Both the position numbers and the translations under genes were made by a program. The notes under the pieces were generated by a model that made no database searches, was not told where the DNA came from, and saw only the letters and a program-made list of their open reading frames with translations. Of a DNA stretch of 64,000 nt, positions 18,678 to 28,412 are shown piece after piece. Each line of letters opens with the position of its first letter. Position 1 is the stretch's first letter. The stretch is from Lachnospiraceae bacterium (GTDB taxonomy: Bacteria > Bacillota > Clostridia > Lachnospirales > Lachnospiraceae): NCBI GenBank assembly GCA_017482205.1, contig JAFUNK010000024.1:62001-126000 (forward strand). Direction: 5' to 3'.

Positions 18678-20906
18678 ATGGACGAGCGTAATACAAATCA
18701 AGGCGGCAACGGACAGGGAAATCATGGACAGGGCGGTCCCGGAAACCAAAATCCCAAAAAAGTAAATCTGTTGCTTTTACTGATAGCGGCACTGATTACT
18801 CTGGGAATGACCAGCTTTTTTATGAAGTCTGTAAGTAAGGATGAAACAAAACTCAGTTATACGGAGTTTATGGAAAAAGTAGAATCCGGCTACGTAGAAG
18901 GACAGCCCAACAGCGTAGTGGAGAGCGTACAGTTTGGTTCTGACAGAATCGCCATTCAGATGGTAGAAAGTGAAGAAAAGAAGACTAATCCGCTGGCATA
19001 TTATTATGGTATGGGAACCCGCAGTACCTATTATACCGCATTGGTAGAAGACGATACCCTGCCGGAGCGTCTGCGGGAAATGGGTGTTGAAGTGTGGGGA
19101 TATATTCCTGACAGTTCAGGATTTATTATGGAAATTTTGTTGTACTATATTCTGCCACTGGTAGCATTTTGGGTATTGTTGAGTTTCCTGTTTAAAAAGA
19201 TGGGCAAGGGCGGCGGTCCCATGGGTGTGGGCAAGAGTAACGCCAAGGTTTATGTACAGAAGGAAACCGGTATTACTTTTAAAGATGTGGCAGGCGAAGA
19301 TGAAGCAAAAGAGTCCTTGCAGGAAGTGGTGGATTTTCTTCACAATCCCGGCAAGTATACCGGCATTGGTGCAAAGCTGCCGAAGGGAGCTTTATTGGTA
19401 GGACCTCCCGGTACGGGTAAGACATTACTGGCAAAAGCAGTGGCTGGTGAAGCGGGAGTGCCCTTCTTCTCTCTGGCAGGTTCCGACTTTATTGAGCTTT
19501 ATGTTGGTGTGGGTGCTTCCCGTGTAAGGGACTTATTTAAGGAAGCAAGCAAACATGCACCTTGTATTATTTTTATCGATGAAATTGATGCTATCGGACG
19601 CAGTCGTGATTCCAAGTACGGCGGCGGAAACGAAGAAAGAGAGCAGACCCTAAACCAGTTGCTTTCTGAAATGGATGGTTTTGATACCTCTAAGGGTATT
19701 TTGATTTTAGGTGCTACCAACCGCCCGGAGATTTTGGATAAGGCACTGCTTCGTCCCGGACGTTTTGACCGTAGAATTATTGTAGACAAACCCGATTTAA
19801 AGGGTCGTGTGGAAATCTTAAAAGTCCACGCAAAAGACGTAAAGATGGACGAAACCGTGGATTTGGACGCTATTGCACTGGCAACCAGCGGTGCGGTAGG
19901 TGCAGATCTTGCTAATATGATTAACGAAGCGGCAATTAACGCAGTTAAAGGCGGCAGGGAATTTGTCAGCCAGAAAGACTTGTTTGATGCAGTAGAACAG
20001 GTACTGGTAGGTAAAGAAAAGAAAGACCGCATCATGAGCAAAGAGGAAAGAAAGATAGTTTCCTATCATGAAGTGGGTCACGCACTGGTAAGTGCTTTAC
20101 AGAAAAATTCCGAACCGGTACAGAAAATTACCATTGTGCCCCGTACCATGGGTGCACTGGGTTATGTTATGCACGTACCGGAGGAGGAAAAATACCTCAA
20201 TACCGAAGCAGAACTGCGTGATATGTTAGTGGGACTGGTGGCAGGACGTGCCGCAGAAGAACTGGTATTTGAGACTGTTACCACCGGTGCAGCCAATGAT
20301 ATTGAAAAGGCAACCCGGATTGCCCGTTCCATGGTAACCCTGTACGGTATGAGCAAGCGCTTCGGACTGGTAGGACTTTCCACAGTGGAAAGCAAATATC
20401 TGGAAGGCAGAGAGGTCATGAATTGCAGTGATGAAACTGCCGCAGCAGTGGATGAAGAAGTGATTGCTATCTTAAAGGAAAGCTACGATAAAGCAAAAGC
20501 ACTTTTAAGTGAAAACAGAGAGCTGATGGATAAGCTGGCAGCTTTCCTTATTGAGAAAGAAACCATTACCGGTAAAGAATTTATGCAGATTTTCCGCAAG
20601 GAAAAAGGCATCCCTGAGCCGGAAGAGGAAAACAAAGACAAGTCTGAGGAAAATAAGACTGAGGACACTAAGACTTCCGATAACGAAAAAACGGCAGAAG
20701 AGGTACAGGACGAAAAGGCTGAAACTGCAGAAAACGATGTAGAAACAGAAGCGGTTACGGGCAATGAAGAAGCAGAAAAGGATACTGCTGAAGAAACATT
20801 CGATGTGACCGAAGAAAAAAACGATACCGGCAGTGTATCAACCCCTGAACAGCCTGACGGCAAATCCGGTGACGTAGGCGTATTTACCAAACGCACCTTT
20901 GACTAA
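18678..20906 (+). CDS. ftsH: ATP-dependent zinc metalloprotease FtsH
   Basis: Membrane-anchored AAA+ protease that unfolds and degrades misassembled membrane and regulatory proteins. In order: a Gly/Asn/Gln-rich cytoplasmic start ([19 protein letters not shown]); membrane helix ~31-51; extracytoplasmic domain; second helix ~155-175; Walker A GPPGTGKT; Walker [12 protein letters not shown]; second region of homology [20 protein letters not shown]; and the zinc motif HEVGH at about 464-468. 742 residues, longer than the usual ~620-660 because of a ~110-residue acidic, repetitive C-terminal tail (runs of EE, EEN, TEA). RBS AAATGGAG precedes the ATG. Monocistronic with a terminator at 20975-21032. 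Confidence 0.96.
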   Translation: MDERNTNQGGNGQGNHGQGGPGNQNPKKVNLLLLLIAALITLGMTSFFMKSVSKDETKLSYTEFMEKVESGYVEGQPNSVVESVQFGSDRIAIQMVESEEKKTNPLAYYYGMGTRSTYYTALVEDDTLPERLREMGVEVWGYIPDSSGFIMEILLYYILPLVAFWVLLSFLFKKMGKGGGPMGVGKSNAKVYVQKETGITFKDVAGEDEAKESLQEVVDFLHNPGKYTGIGAKLPKGALLVGPPGTGKTLLAKAVAGEAGVPFFSLAGSDFIELYVGVGASRVRDLFKEASKHAPCIIFIDEIDAIGRSRDSKYGGGNEEREQTLNQLLSEMDGFDTSKGILILGATNRPEILDKALLRPGRFDRRIIVDKPDLKGRVEILKVHAKDVKMDETVDLDAIALATSGAVGADLANMINEAAINAVKGGREFVSQKDLFDAVEQVLVGKEKKDRIMSKEERKIVSYHEVGHALVSALQKNSEPVQKITIVPRTMGALGYVMHVPEEEKYLNTEAELRDMLVGLVAGRAAEELVFETVTTGAANDIEKATRIARSMVTLYGMSKRFGLVGLSTVESKYLEGREVMNCSDETAAAVDEEVIAILKESYDKAKALLSENRELMDKLAAFLIEKETITGKEFMQIFRKEKGIPEPEEENKDKSEENKTEDTKTSDNEKTAEEVQDEKAETAENDVETEAVTGNEEAEKDTAEETFDVTEEKNDTGSVSTPEQPDGKSGDVGVFTKRTFD

Positions 20907-20974
20907 AGTGCAGAGGCTGCAAACAGATTTGTTTGTAGCACGAAACACATAAATATAGAAAGTAAATACAGAAA

Positions 20975-21032
20975 GGGACTGCCCAAAACGACCTGACAAG
21001 GAATTCCCGGTAACGTTTTGTGGCAGTCTTTT
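20975..21032 (+). terminator. Terminator after ftsH
   Basis: GACTGCC-CAAAACG (20977-20990) pairs with CGTTTTG-t-GGCAGTC (21014-21028), followed by TTTT. The stem sequence resembles the one at 7416-7470, pointing to a common terminator type in this genome. Confidence 0.8.
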
Positions 21033-21099
21033 CCGGTTTAAGGAAGACTGTAAGAGGAACTGTCCACAGACAGTCTAACCGGTATATATGTGAGGGAAT

Positions 21100-22965
21100 A
21101 TGTTGTTTGATTTTGAAGAAGAACTAAAAAAACTGCCGACAAAACCCGGCGTTTATATTATGCATGATGCCAAGGATGCTATTTTATATGTAGGAAAAGC
21201 TATCAATCTGCGTAGCCGTGTCCGCTCCTATTTTAGGGAAAATATTGGACGGGGACCGCAGATTGACAAGATGGTGTCCCTGATTGCACGATTTGAATAT
21301 ATAGTGACGGATTCTGAACTGGAAGCATTGGTTTTGGAAAACAATCTGATAAAAGAACATCTTCCCAAGTACAACACGTTGCTCAAGGATGACAAGACCT
21401 ATCCTTACATAAAAGTGACGGTAGGGGAGGAATATCCGCGGATTTTATTTTCCAGAGAGATGAAAAAAGATAAATCCCGCTATTTCGGACCCTATACCAG
21501 TGCCACGGCAGTAAAGGATACCATTGAATTGTTAAATAAGCTGTATCAGCTTCGTACCTGCAATCGGAACCTGCCTAAGGACATCGGAGTGGAAAGACCC
21601 TGTTTAAATTATCATATTAAGCAGTGTCTGGGTCCCTGTCAGGGCTATGTGAGTAAAGAAGAGTACCGCAGTCAGGTGGAGCAGGCACTGGACTTTTTGA
21701 ATGGCAATTACGGCGCTATCTTAAAAGATTTAGAAGGGAAGATGAAGCAGGCGGCAGAAGCCATGGAGTTTGAAGAAGCGGCAAAATACAGGGATTTGTA
21801 CAATAGTGTGAAAGCTGTTTCCCAGAAGCAGAAGATTACGGACAGTGTAGGAGAAGACAGGGATATTATTGCCCTTTCCAAAGACGATACAGATGCAGTG
21901 GTACAGGTGTTTTTTGTCAGGGACGGCAGACTTATCGGCAGGGAACATTTTTATATGATGCGGGTGTCCGGTTGTGAAAAGGCACAGATACTGGGGGATT
22001 TTATCAAACAGTTTTATGCGGGCACACCCTTTATTCCCAGAGAGCTGATGCTCCAATATGAAATAGAAGACATGGAGCTGTTGGAAGAGTGGCTGAGTAA
22101 GAGAAAAGGCGGTCGTGTGAAACTGCTTGTACCCAAAAAGGGCACTAAGGAAAAACTGGTGGAGCTGGCAGCACAGAATGCTTCACTGGTCTTGAGCCAG
22201 GACAGGGAACGCTTAAAGAGAGAAGAGGGACGGACAATCGGTGCGGTCAAAGAAATTGCTTCTCTTTTGGACCTCACAAATGTAAGCCGTATGGAGGCTT
22301 TCGATATTTCCAATATCAGCGGCTTTGAAAATGTAGGTTCCATGGTAGTGTTTGAAAAAGGAAAGCCCAAACGCAGCGATTATCGTAAATTTAAAATAAA
22401 AACCGTGGCAGGTCCCGATGATTATGCCTGCATGCGGGAAGTGCTGACCAGACGATTTGTGCACGGCATGGAAGAAAAAGAGCAGTTAAAAGAAAAGGAA
22501 ATTGATGCAGAATTTGGCAGCTTTACAAAGTTTCCCGATTTGCTTTTGATGGACGGTGGCAGGGGACAGGTGAATATCGCACTATCAGTGCTTGACGAGT
22601 TGGGCATTCATATTCCGGTCTGCGGCATGGTAAAGGATGACAATCATAGAACCAGAGGACTGTACTATAATAACATAGAAATCGATATAGATACCCATTC
22701 AGAAGGCTTTAAACTGATTACCCGCATTCAGGACGAGGCACACCGTTTTGCTATAGAATATCACCGTTCCCTTCGAAGCAAAACACAGGTAAAATCCGTA
22801 TTGGACGAGATTCCGGGTGTGGGTCCTACCCGCCGCAAAGCTCTGATGCGTCACTTCAAATCCATTGAAGAAATCAAACAGGCAGATGTAGCAGCCCTGA
22901 CACAAGTGCCGGAAATTCCTGAACATATAGCCGAAACCATCGTAGCATTTTTTAAAGGAAAATGA
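21100..22965 (+). CDS. uvrC: Excinuclease ABC subunit C
   Basis: Nuclease of UvrABC nucleotide excision repair; makes both incisions around DNA lesions marked by UvrB. Visible parts: GIY-YIG domain at the N-terminus ([18 protein letters not shown]), UVR motif around residues 205-240 that binds UvrB, RNase H-like endonuclease core ([19 protein letters not shown]), and a C-terminal helix-hairpin-helix ([17 protein letters not shown]). 621 residues, normal length. Start at 21100 after TGAGGGA. The cluster uvrC-hprK-glk-murB-rapZ-whiA-crh on one strand is typical of Lachnospiraceae. Confidence 0.96.
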   Translation: MLFDFEEELKKLPTKPGVYIMHDAKDAILYVGKAINLRSRVRSYFRENIGRGPQIDKMVSLIARFEYIVTDSELEALVLENNLIKEHLPKYNTLLKDDKTYPYIKVTVGEEYPRILFSREMKKDKSRYFGPYTSATAVKDTIELLNKLYQLRTCNRNLPKDIGVERPCLNYHIKQCLGPCQGYVSKEEYRSQVEQALDFLNGNYGAILKDLEGKMKQAAEAMEFEEAAKYRDLYNSVKAVSQKQKITDSVGEDRDIIALSKDDTDAVVQVFFVRDGRLIGREHFYMMRVSGCEKAQILGDFIKQFYAGTPFIPRELMLQYEIEDMELLEEWLSKRKGGRVKLLVPKKGTKEKLVELAAQNASLVLSQDRERLKREEGRTIGAVKEIASLLDLTNVSRMEAFDISNISGFENVGSMVVFEKGKPKRSDYRKFKIKTVAGPDDYACMREVLTRRFVHGMEEKEQLKEKEIDAEFGSFTKFPDLLLMDGGRGQVNIALSVLDELGIHIPVCGMVKDDNHRTRGLYYNNIEIDIDTHSEGFKLITRIQDEAHRFAIEYHRSLRSKTQVKSVLDEIPGVGPTRRKALMRHFKSIEEIKQADVAALTQVPEIPEHIAETIVAFFKGK

Positions 22966-22996
22966 TACTTCCCATAAAATCTTCAATGTGCTACAA

Positions 22997-23190
22997 TATA
23001 ATCACTATGGGCAGTAAGGAACAGTTTTCTATTACATCTGTGACTCGCTTGCACTCTATGGGAACGTAGCGGTACTAAGCTTGGAGCAACAGCCTTGTAA
23101 TCAGGCTTTTGCTCCAAGCTAAGGACCGACGTTCCCACAGGGTCACAGATGTAATAGAAAACTGTCCCCTCACTTCCCAAAGTAATTATA
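22997..23190. repeat. Long palindromic element B (conserved core family) between uvrC and hprK
   Basis: A ~194-bp inverted repeat. Outer arms run from TATAATCACT (22997) to AGTAATTATA (23190) and include GTTTTCTATTACATCTGTGAC on the left, split by small mismatches. The long core form is on the left at ~23039-23078 (TCGCTTGCACTC, then GGGAACGTAGCGGTACTAA) and the short form on the right at ~23119-23147 (reverse reading GACCCTGTGGGAACGTCGG). The apical stem is AAGCTTGGAGC/GCTCCAAGCTT. Orientation is opposite to elements A and D. Confidence 0.85.
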
Positions 23191-23210
23191 TTAATAACGA
23201 GGTAGGGTGT

Positions 23211-24152
23211 ATGGCGAGTATAAAGCTGGAAAAGCTGATTGAAAAGTTTAAACTGGTAAATCTGACCCCGGATATTGAAATTAAAAGTATCCGAATTACA
23301 CAGACGGATATTAACAGACCTGCGTTGCAGATGGCGGGATATTTTGAGCATTTTGACTCTACCCGTGTGCAGGTTATCGGGTTTGTGGAATATACTTATA
23401 TGGAAGGGATTGAAGAAGAACAGAAGCGCAGAGTTTATGATAAGCTGATGTCCTATGATATTCCCTGCGTTATATTCAGCCGGGAACTGCAGCCCGACCC
23501 GCTTTTTTTGGAAATTGCGCATAAATACAACAGACCTATTCTTTCTACCAGTAAGAATACTTCTGCATTTATGGCAGAAGCCATCCGTTGGCTGAATGTA
23601 CAACTGGCACCCTGCATTTCCGTGCATGGTGTACTGGTAGACGTTTATGGAGAAGGCGTACTGATTACCGGTGAAAGCGGTATCGGTAAATCTGAGGCAG
23701 CGCTGGAACTTATTAAGAGAGGACACCGTCTGGTAACCGATGATGTGGTAGAACTGCGTAAGGTAAGTGATGATACACTGGTAGGTTCCGCACCTGACGT
23801 TACCAAGCATTTTATCGAACTGCGCGGTATCGGTATTGTGGACGTAAAAGCGTTGTTCGGTGCTTCCAGTGTAAAGGATACCCAGTCCGTAGACCTTGTT
23901 ATCAAGCTGGAAGATTGGGACAGGGATAAAGAATATGACCGTCTGGGTCTGGAAGAAGAATATACAGAATACTTAGGTAATAAGATAGTGTGTCATACTC
24001 TTCCCATCAGACCGGGCCGAAATCTGGCAATCATCTGCGAGTCTGCGGCAGTAAACCACAGACAGAAAAAGATGGGCTACAATGCAGCACAGGAACTGTA
24101 CACCCGTGTGCAGAATTCACTGGCAAAGAGACGCGAGGAAGAGGAAGACTAA
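23211..24152 (+). CDS. hprK: HPr kinase/phosphorylase
   Basis: Bifunctional enzyme that phosphorylates and dephosphorylates the regulatory serine of HPr-type proteins, the key switch of carbon catabolite control in Firmicutes. The C-terminal catalytic half carries the P-loop GESGIGKSE, followed by HRLVTDDVVELR and the signature ELRGIGIVDVKALFG; a final LPIRPGRNLAIICE element is typical. 313 residues from the ATG at 23211 (GAGG at 23199-23202 and GGTAGGG just upstream); the open frame extends further upstream but only through palindrome B, so the longer start is rejected. A Crh-like HPr protein, a likely substrate, is encoded 4 kb downstream in the same gene string. Confidence 0.96.
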   Translation: MASIKLEKLIEKFKLVNLTPDIEIKSIRITQTDINRPALQMAGYFEHFDSTRVQVIGFVEYTYMEGIEEEQKRRVYDKLMSYDIPCVIFSRELQPDPLFLEIAHKYNRPILSTSKNTSAFMAEAIRWLNVQLAPCISVHGVLVDVYGEGVLITGESGIGKSEAALELIKRGHRLVTDDVVELRKVSDDTLVGSAPDVTKHFIELRGIGIVDVKALFGASSVKDTQSVDLVIKLEDWDRDKEYDRLGLEEEYTEYLGNKIVCHTLPIRPGRNLAIICESAAVNHRQKKMGYNAAQELYTRVQNSLAKRREEEED

Positions 24153-24213
24153 AAATTCTGTAAAAAATACGATTGGTTTCAAAGCTGCATATGCGGCAGA
24201 ATGTGAGGAAAAA

Positions 24214-25164
24214 ATGAAAAAGTATGTATTTGGAGTAGATGTAGGCGGTACTACCGTAAAAATGGGGCTGTTTGATATGAATGCCAACGTGTTGGACAAA
24301 TGGGAGATTCCCAGTGTAACAGCCAACGGTGGTGAAAGAATTCTGCCGGACATAGCAGAAAGCATTAAAGCAAAAATGGCAGAAACCGATATAGAAATGG
24401 ATGAGGTGGCAGGTATCGGTATCGGTGTACCCGGTCCCGTAGACGCTTCCGGTACGGTTTATAAAACCGCAAACTTAGGCTGGGATACCGTATTTAATAT
24501 TCCAGAAGCTTTCAAAGAATATCTGGATCTGCCTGTTATGGCAGGTAACGATGCCAATGTGGCAGCTCTTGGTGAAATGTGGCAGGGCGGCGGCAAAGGC
24601 TACAAGGATTTGGTGGTAGTAACACTGGGTACCGGTGTTGGCGGTGGTATTATCTGTAACGGACAGATGGTAACCGGTGCGGACGGTGCAGGCGGAGAAA
24701 TCGGTCATATCCATGTAGAAGACAATGAAACAGAAGAGTGCGGATGCCACAATATTGGTTGTTTAGAGCAGTATTCTTCCGCAACAGGTATTGCACGTCT
24801 GGCAAGAAAGAGACTTGCAAAGGACGAGGCACCCAGTGTACTCAGAAATATGGATATTACCGCAAAGGCAGTTTTCGATGCAGTGAAATTCGGTGATGCA
24901 GTAGCTATAGAAGTAGCAGAGCAGTTTGGTGAATATTTGGGCAAAGGACTGGCAGCCATTGCAGGTGTAGTCAATCCCGAGGTATTTGTAATCGGCGGCG
25001 GTGTATCCAAGGCAGGCGAGGTATTGTTTGAGTACATTAAGCCCTACTATATGCAGTATGCTTTCAGAGGATGCAGGGATGCAAAGTTTGCACTTGCAAC
25101 ACTGGGCAATGATGCGGGTATATTTGGCGCAGCAAAATTAATTTTGGACACCTGTAGAGATTAG
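24214..25164 (+). CDS. glk: ROK-family glucokinase
   Basis: Phosphorylates glucose to glucose-6-phosphate in the cytoplasm. The N-terminal phosphate-1 motif is FGVDVGGTTVKMGLFD, the catalytic Asp is in MAGNDANVAALGE, and the ROK zinc site is seen in GHIHVEDNETEECGCHNIGCLEQ (His and three Cys). 316 residues, the normal size. ATG at 24214 follows TGAGGAA; the longer open frame overlaps hprK and was discarded. Located between hprK and murB, it fits a sugar-entry role next to carbon control. Confidence 0.94.
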   Translation: MKKYVFGVDVGGTTVKMGLFDMNANVLDKWEIPSVTANGGERILPDIAESIKAKMAETDIEMDEVAGIGIGVPGPVDASGTVYKTANLGWDTVFNIPEAFKEYLDLPVMAGNDANVAALGEMWQGGGKGYKDLVVVTLGTGVGGGIICNGQMVTGADGAGGEIGHIHVEDNETEECGCHNIGCLEQYSSATGIARLARKRLAKDEAPSVLRNMDITAKAVFDAVKFGDAVAIEVAEQFGEYLGKGLAAIAGVVNPEVFVIGGGVSKAGEVLFEYIKPYYMQYAFRGCRDAKFALATLGNDAGIFGAAKLILDTCRD

Positions 25165-25200
25165 GTTCCGAATTTAAATAAAAGCAGGATGGGTATAAAG

Positions 25201-26115
25201 ATGATAAGTCAGGCAGTAAAAGAAGCATTACAGAGATTTGTACCTGCAGAGAACATTTTATATAAGGAACCTTTAGCAAAACATACTACCTTCAGAGTGG
25301 GAGGCGAAGCGGATTGTCTGGTGCAGATATCCGATACGGCACAGTTACCGCAGCTTTTGAAATATCTCTCACTGGTAGAAATCCCCTTTTTTATTATCGG
25401 AAACGGAAGCAATTTGTTAGCAGGAGATGCGGGATTTGCAGGTGTTATCGTACAAATTGCGGATAAATGTAATAATATCAGAGTGGCAGGGAACCGTATT
25501 TATGCGCAGGCAGGGGCATATTTATCCAAGGTTGCAAAAACCGCCTGTGAGCATGGACTTACGGGACTTGAATTTGCAGCAGGAATTCCCGGAACGGTAG
25601 GCGGTGGCGTAGTAATGAATGCAGGTGCCTATGATGGGGAAATGAAGCTGGTAGTAGAAGAAGTTACAGTGTTGGATAAAGAAGGCAATCAGTTGGTATT
25701 AAACAATTCCACCATGGAATTCGGATACCGTACCAGTGCCATTAAGAACCAACCCTTTATCGTGACGGAATGTTGCTTTTTGCTGCAGGAAGGAGATAAA
25801 GAAGCCATTGCGGCAAAAATGGCAGATTTTCAGGGCAGAAGAAAAGAAAAACAGCCCTTGGAGTATCCCAGTGCGGGCAGTACCTTCAAAAGACCGGAAG
25901 GACATTTTGCAGGCAAACTGATTATGGATGCAGGGCTTGCAGGGTACAGTATCGGCGGAGCACAGGTATCCGCAAAACACTGTGGTTTTGTTATCAATAC
26001 AGGAGAAGCAACTGCAGCGGATATCAGGCAGTTGATTACCTATGTGCAGGAAGAAGTATACAGACAGTTTTCGGTGAGGTTAGAGCCGGAAGTGATTTTT
26101 TTAGGTGATTTTTAG
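25201..26115 (+). CDS. murB: UDP-N-acetylmuramate dehydrogenase
   Basis: FAD enzyme that reduces UDP-GlcNAc-enolpyruvate to UDP-N-acetylmuramate in peptidoglycan synthesis. Signature blocks: HTTFRVGGEADCLV, FFIIGNGSNLLAGD, GLEFAAGIPGTVGGGVVMNAGAYDGE, and YPSAGSTFKRPEGHFAGKLI with the catalytic Ser. About 304 residues, consistent with the type IIb enzymes of Firmicutes. An in-frame ATG 12 nt upstream (25189) is an alternative; the ATG at 25201 has better spacing to a GGATGGG purine stretch. Directly follows glk by 36 nt and is ended by a strong hairpin at 26121. Confidence 0.95.
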   Translation: MISQAVKEALQRFVPAENILYKEPLAKHTTFRVGGEADCLVQISDTAQLPQLLKYLSLVEIPFFIIGNGSNLLAGDAGFAGVIVQIADKCNNIRVAGNRIYAQAGAYLSKVAKTACEHGLTGLEFAAGIPGTVGGGVVMNAGAYDGEMKLVVEEVTVLDKEGNQLVLNNSTMEFGYRTSAIKNQPFIVTECCFLLQEGDKEAIAAKMADFQGRRKEKQPLEYPSAGSTFKRPEGHFAGKLIMDAGLAGYSIGGAQVSAKHCGFVINTGEATAADIRQLITYVQEEVYRQFSVRLEPEVIFLGDF

Positions 26116-26120
26116 AGTGA

Positions 26121-26154
26121 TTCCGGCGTTGGCGGGCCAACGCCGGGAATTTTT
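26121..26154 (+). terminator. Terminator after murB
   Basis: TTCCGGCGTTGG (26121-26132) pairs with CCAACGCCGGGAA (26137-26149), followed by TTTTT. Very stable GC-rich stem, suggesting rapZ-whiA-crh has its own promoter in 26155-26240. Confidence 0.85.
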
Positions 26155-26250
26155 GCGATTTGAAGCTTTAAAGGCTGACAGAGTCTGAAAATAGAAAATA
26201 TCGGAATTTAAAAATGACAGAGATTTGAGAGCAAGGAAAGGAGTGGCAAT

Positions 26251-27114
26251 ATGCGTTTTGTAATAGTGACGGGTATGAGCGGTGGCGGAAAGAGTACCGC
26301 ATTGAAAATGCTGGAGGATGCCGGATTTTATTGTGTGGACAATCTTCCTGTTTCCCTGATTGAAAAATTTGTGGAGTTGATTGCGACTCCCGACAGTGAA
26401 ATTACAAAGGTGGCACTTGGTTTGGACGTGCGGGCAGGACATTCCTTTTCAGAAGCTACCAGTATTTTGCAGAAGCAGAAGGAAAAGGGTTATGAGTTTG
26501 AAATCCTTTTTATGGACGCGTCCGATTCTGCACTGGTAAAGCGTTACAAGGAAACCAGAAGAGTGCATCCATTGGCAGCGGAAGGACGTGTGGAGGACGG
26601 TATCCACGAGGAAAGAGAAATGCTGGACGGTATCAGAAAACAGGCAGATTTTGTGATTGATACCTCCAATCTTTTGACCAGAGAATTAAAAGAAGAATTG
26701 GATAGAATTTTTGTAAAGAATGAAGAATATAATAGCCTCATGATAACATTGTTGTCCTTTGGCTTTAAATACGGTATACCGGCAGATGCAGATTTGGTAT
26801 TTGACGTACGTTTCCTGCCTAACCCCTATTATATAGATGAGTTAAAAGCCAAAACCGGCAATGATAAAGAAGTGCGGGATTATGTGATGCAGTACCCTGA
26901 GTCCGAAGCATTTTTAGACAAGCTTTCGGATATGTTGCATTTTTTAATTCCCAATTATATTAAAGAGGGCAAATATCAGCTGGTGGTGGCAATCGGTTGT
27001 ACCGGCGGACAGCACCGTAGTGTAACCCTTGCCAATGAATTGTATGAGCGGATGAAAAATCAAGGCAGTTATGGTATCAGACTGATTCACAGGGAACAGA
27101 GAGAAAGAAAATAG
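26251..27114 (+). CDS. rapZ: RapZ/YvcJ nucleotide-binding protein
   Basis: P-loop protein of the RapZ family, 287 residues. Walker A is GMSGGGKSTA near residues 9-18, followed by AGFYCVDNLP; the C-terminal domain carries FGFKYGIPADADLVFDVRFLPNPYY and the GCTGGQHRSV signature. In E. coli RapZ steers RNase E to the GlmZ RNA, while in Firmicutes the homologue YvcJ has a less clear role in RNA or carbon metabolism; the latter applies here. Eight nucleotides separate it from whiA. The glmR/yvcK gene that lies between these two in Bacillus is absent. Confidence 0.94.
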   Translation: MRFVIVTGMSGGGKSTALKMLEDAGFYCVDNLPVSLIEKFVELIATPDSEITKVALGLDVRAGHSFSEATSILQKQKEKGYEFEILFMDASDSALVKRYKETRRVHPLAAEGRVEDGIHEEREMLDGIRKQADFVIDTSNLLTRELKEELDRIFVKNEEYNSLMITLLSFGFKYGIPADADLVFDVRFLPNPYYIDELKAKTGNDKEVRDYVMQYPESEAFLDKLSDMLHFLIPNYIKEGKYQLVVAIGCTGGQHRSVTLANELYERMKNQGSYGIRLIHREQRERK

Positions 27115-27122
27115 GTGGAGAA

Positions 27123-27989
27123 GTGTCTTTTTCAGCAAATATAAAAGAAGAACTGGCAAAGCATATTACGCCGGCAAGACATTGCCAGATTGCGGAATTG
27201 GCGGCAATCATGCATTTTTGCGGACAGTATGGAGAGGATAAAGAGGGAAATCTGACTATCGGATTTCAGACTGAAAATGAAGCTGTTGTAAGAAAAGGCT
27301 TTACATTATTGAAAAAAACGTATAATATAGACATTGGTGTCGGCATAAACGGGCAGGAAAAGGCGAATCTGATTGCAAAAACAGGAGATTTGTCAAAGCC
27401 GGTAGATCCGTTGCTGATTAAAAGTGCCTGTTGCAGGAGAGCATTTTTGCGCGGTGCATTTTTGTGCTGTGGTTCCATGAGCGACCCAAGTAAAGGGTAT
27501 CATCTGGAATTTGTATGTGCTGATGAAGCACAGGCAGAACAGTTACAGGAAGTCATAGGTACTTTTGACATAGAAGCCAAGATTATACAGCGTAAGAAAT
27601 ATCATGTTGTATATCTGAAAGAAGGTGCCGGCATCGTAGATTTGTTAAATGTAATGGAAGCCCACAGGTCTCTTATGGAATTGGAAAACCTGCGTATTTT
27701 AAAGGAAATGCGCAATTCCATTAATCGCAGGGTCAACTGTGAGACTGCTAATATCGGTAAAACGGTACAGGCGGCAACCAGACAGGTGGAAGACATTTTA
27801 TTTATCAAAGAGCATTATGGTTTTTCTAAACTTCCGGACAATTTACGTGAGATGGCAGAGGTGAGACTTGAGTATCCGGATGCAGCATTAAAGGAACTGG
27901 GTGAGTATTTAAATCCGCCGGTAGGCAAATCCGGTGTGAATCACAGATTGCGTAAATTAAGTGAACTCGCTGATAAGTTAAGAGTGTAA
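27123..27989 (+). CDS. whiA: DNA-binding protein WhiA
   Basis: 288-residue protein combining an N-terminal LAGLIDADG-like fold and a C-terminal helix-turn-helix. Recognised by SFSANIKEELAKHITPARHCQIAELAAI at the start and by CCRRAFLRGAFLCCGSMSDPSKGYHLEF in the middle, with the conserved C-terminal block around ASRQ-like AATRQVEDIL and LGEYLNPPVGKSGVNHRLRKL. In Firmicutes WhiA affects cell division and chromosome segregation; in actinobacteria it is a sporulation activator. Starts with GTG at 27123 after GGTGGAG. 14 nt before the Crh-like gene. Confidence 0.95.
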   Translation: MSFSANIKEELAKHITPARHCQIAELAAIMHFCGQYGEDKEGNLTIGFQTENEAVVRKGFTLLKKTYNIDIGVGINGQEKANLIAKTGDLSKPVDPLLIKSACCRRAFLRGAFLCCGSMSDPSKGYHLEFVCADEAQAEQLQEVIGTFDIEAKIIQRKKYHVVYLKEGAGIVDLLNVMEAHRSLMELENLRILKEMRNSINRRVNCETANIGKTVQAATRQVEDILFIKEHYGFSKLPDNLREMAEVRLEYPDAALKELGEYLNPPVGKSGVNHRLRKLSELADKLRV

Positions 27990-28003
27990 AGGAGGAAAAT
28001 ATT

Positions 28004-28270
28004 ATGACAAAGGAAATGGTGACAATTAAGCTGGAAAACGGATTGGAGGCAACTCCCGCTGCTATGCTGGTACAGGTGGCAAGCCGCTACAACAGTAAGA
28101 TTTATATTCAGTCTGAGGACGGAGCAGTCAGGGTAAATGCCAAGAGCATTATGGGTATGATGAGTCTGGGACTGAATGCCGGGGAAGCTGTGGTAGTAGA
28201 AGCAGACGGCGACGATGAAAAAGAAGCAGTAGCAGGTATTGAAACTTATCTGAGCGGAAAAACAGCATAA
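28004..28270 (+). CDS. crh: Crh-like HPr paralogue lacking the catalytic histidine
   Basis: 88-residue HPr-fold protein. The regulatory serine region NAKSIMGMMSLGLNAGE (Ser48) is intact and is the expected target of HprK. The catalytic His of PTS HPr (GLHARPA context) is replaced by Glu15 in NGLEATPAAML, and the conserved Arg after it by Thr, so the protein cannot relay phosphate in sugar transport. This matches Crh, which works only as a regulatory partner of CcpA in carbon catabolite repression; Bacillus Crh has Gln at this position. Context (rapZ-whiA-crh) is the same as in Bacillus. RBS AAAGGAGG is optimal and a strong terminator follows. Confidence 0.88.
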   Translation: MTKEMVTIKLENGLEATPAAMLVQVASRYNSKIYIQSEDGAVRVNAKSIMGMMSLGLNAGEAVVVEADGDDEKEAVAGIETYLSGKTA

Positions 28271-28297
28271 TCAGCTTTTGCATAGAATTGTAAATAT

Positions 28298-28350
28298 AAA
28301 GCGGAGTCAATAAAGATTTAATAGTTTCTTTATTGATTCCGCTTTTGTTT
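28298..28350 (+). terminator. Terminator after crh
   Basis: AAAGCGGAGTCAATAAAG (28298-28315) pairs with CTTTATTGATTCCGCTTT (28328-28345), one G-T wobble, then TGTTTT. Confidence 0.85.
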
Positions 28351-28412
28351 TGCAGTATGGTTATGGTAAATATCGGGAAATATACATATAGATAAAGGCA
28401 GGAGGAATTTAT

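Noticed and set aside
22997-23002. TATAAT as the -10 box of an hprK promoter
   Set aside because: It is the tip of a palindrome arm with an inverted copy on the other side, and no convincing -35 hexamer lies 16-18 nt upstream.
23109-23210. N-terminal extension of HprK through the palindrome
   Set aside because: The extra codons come from the repeat and lack a ribosome site; the ATG at 23211 gives the normal family length.
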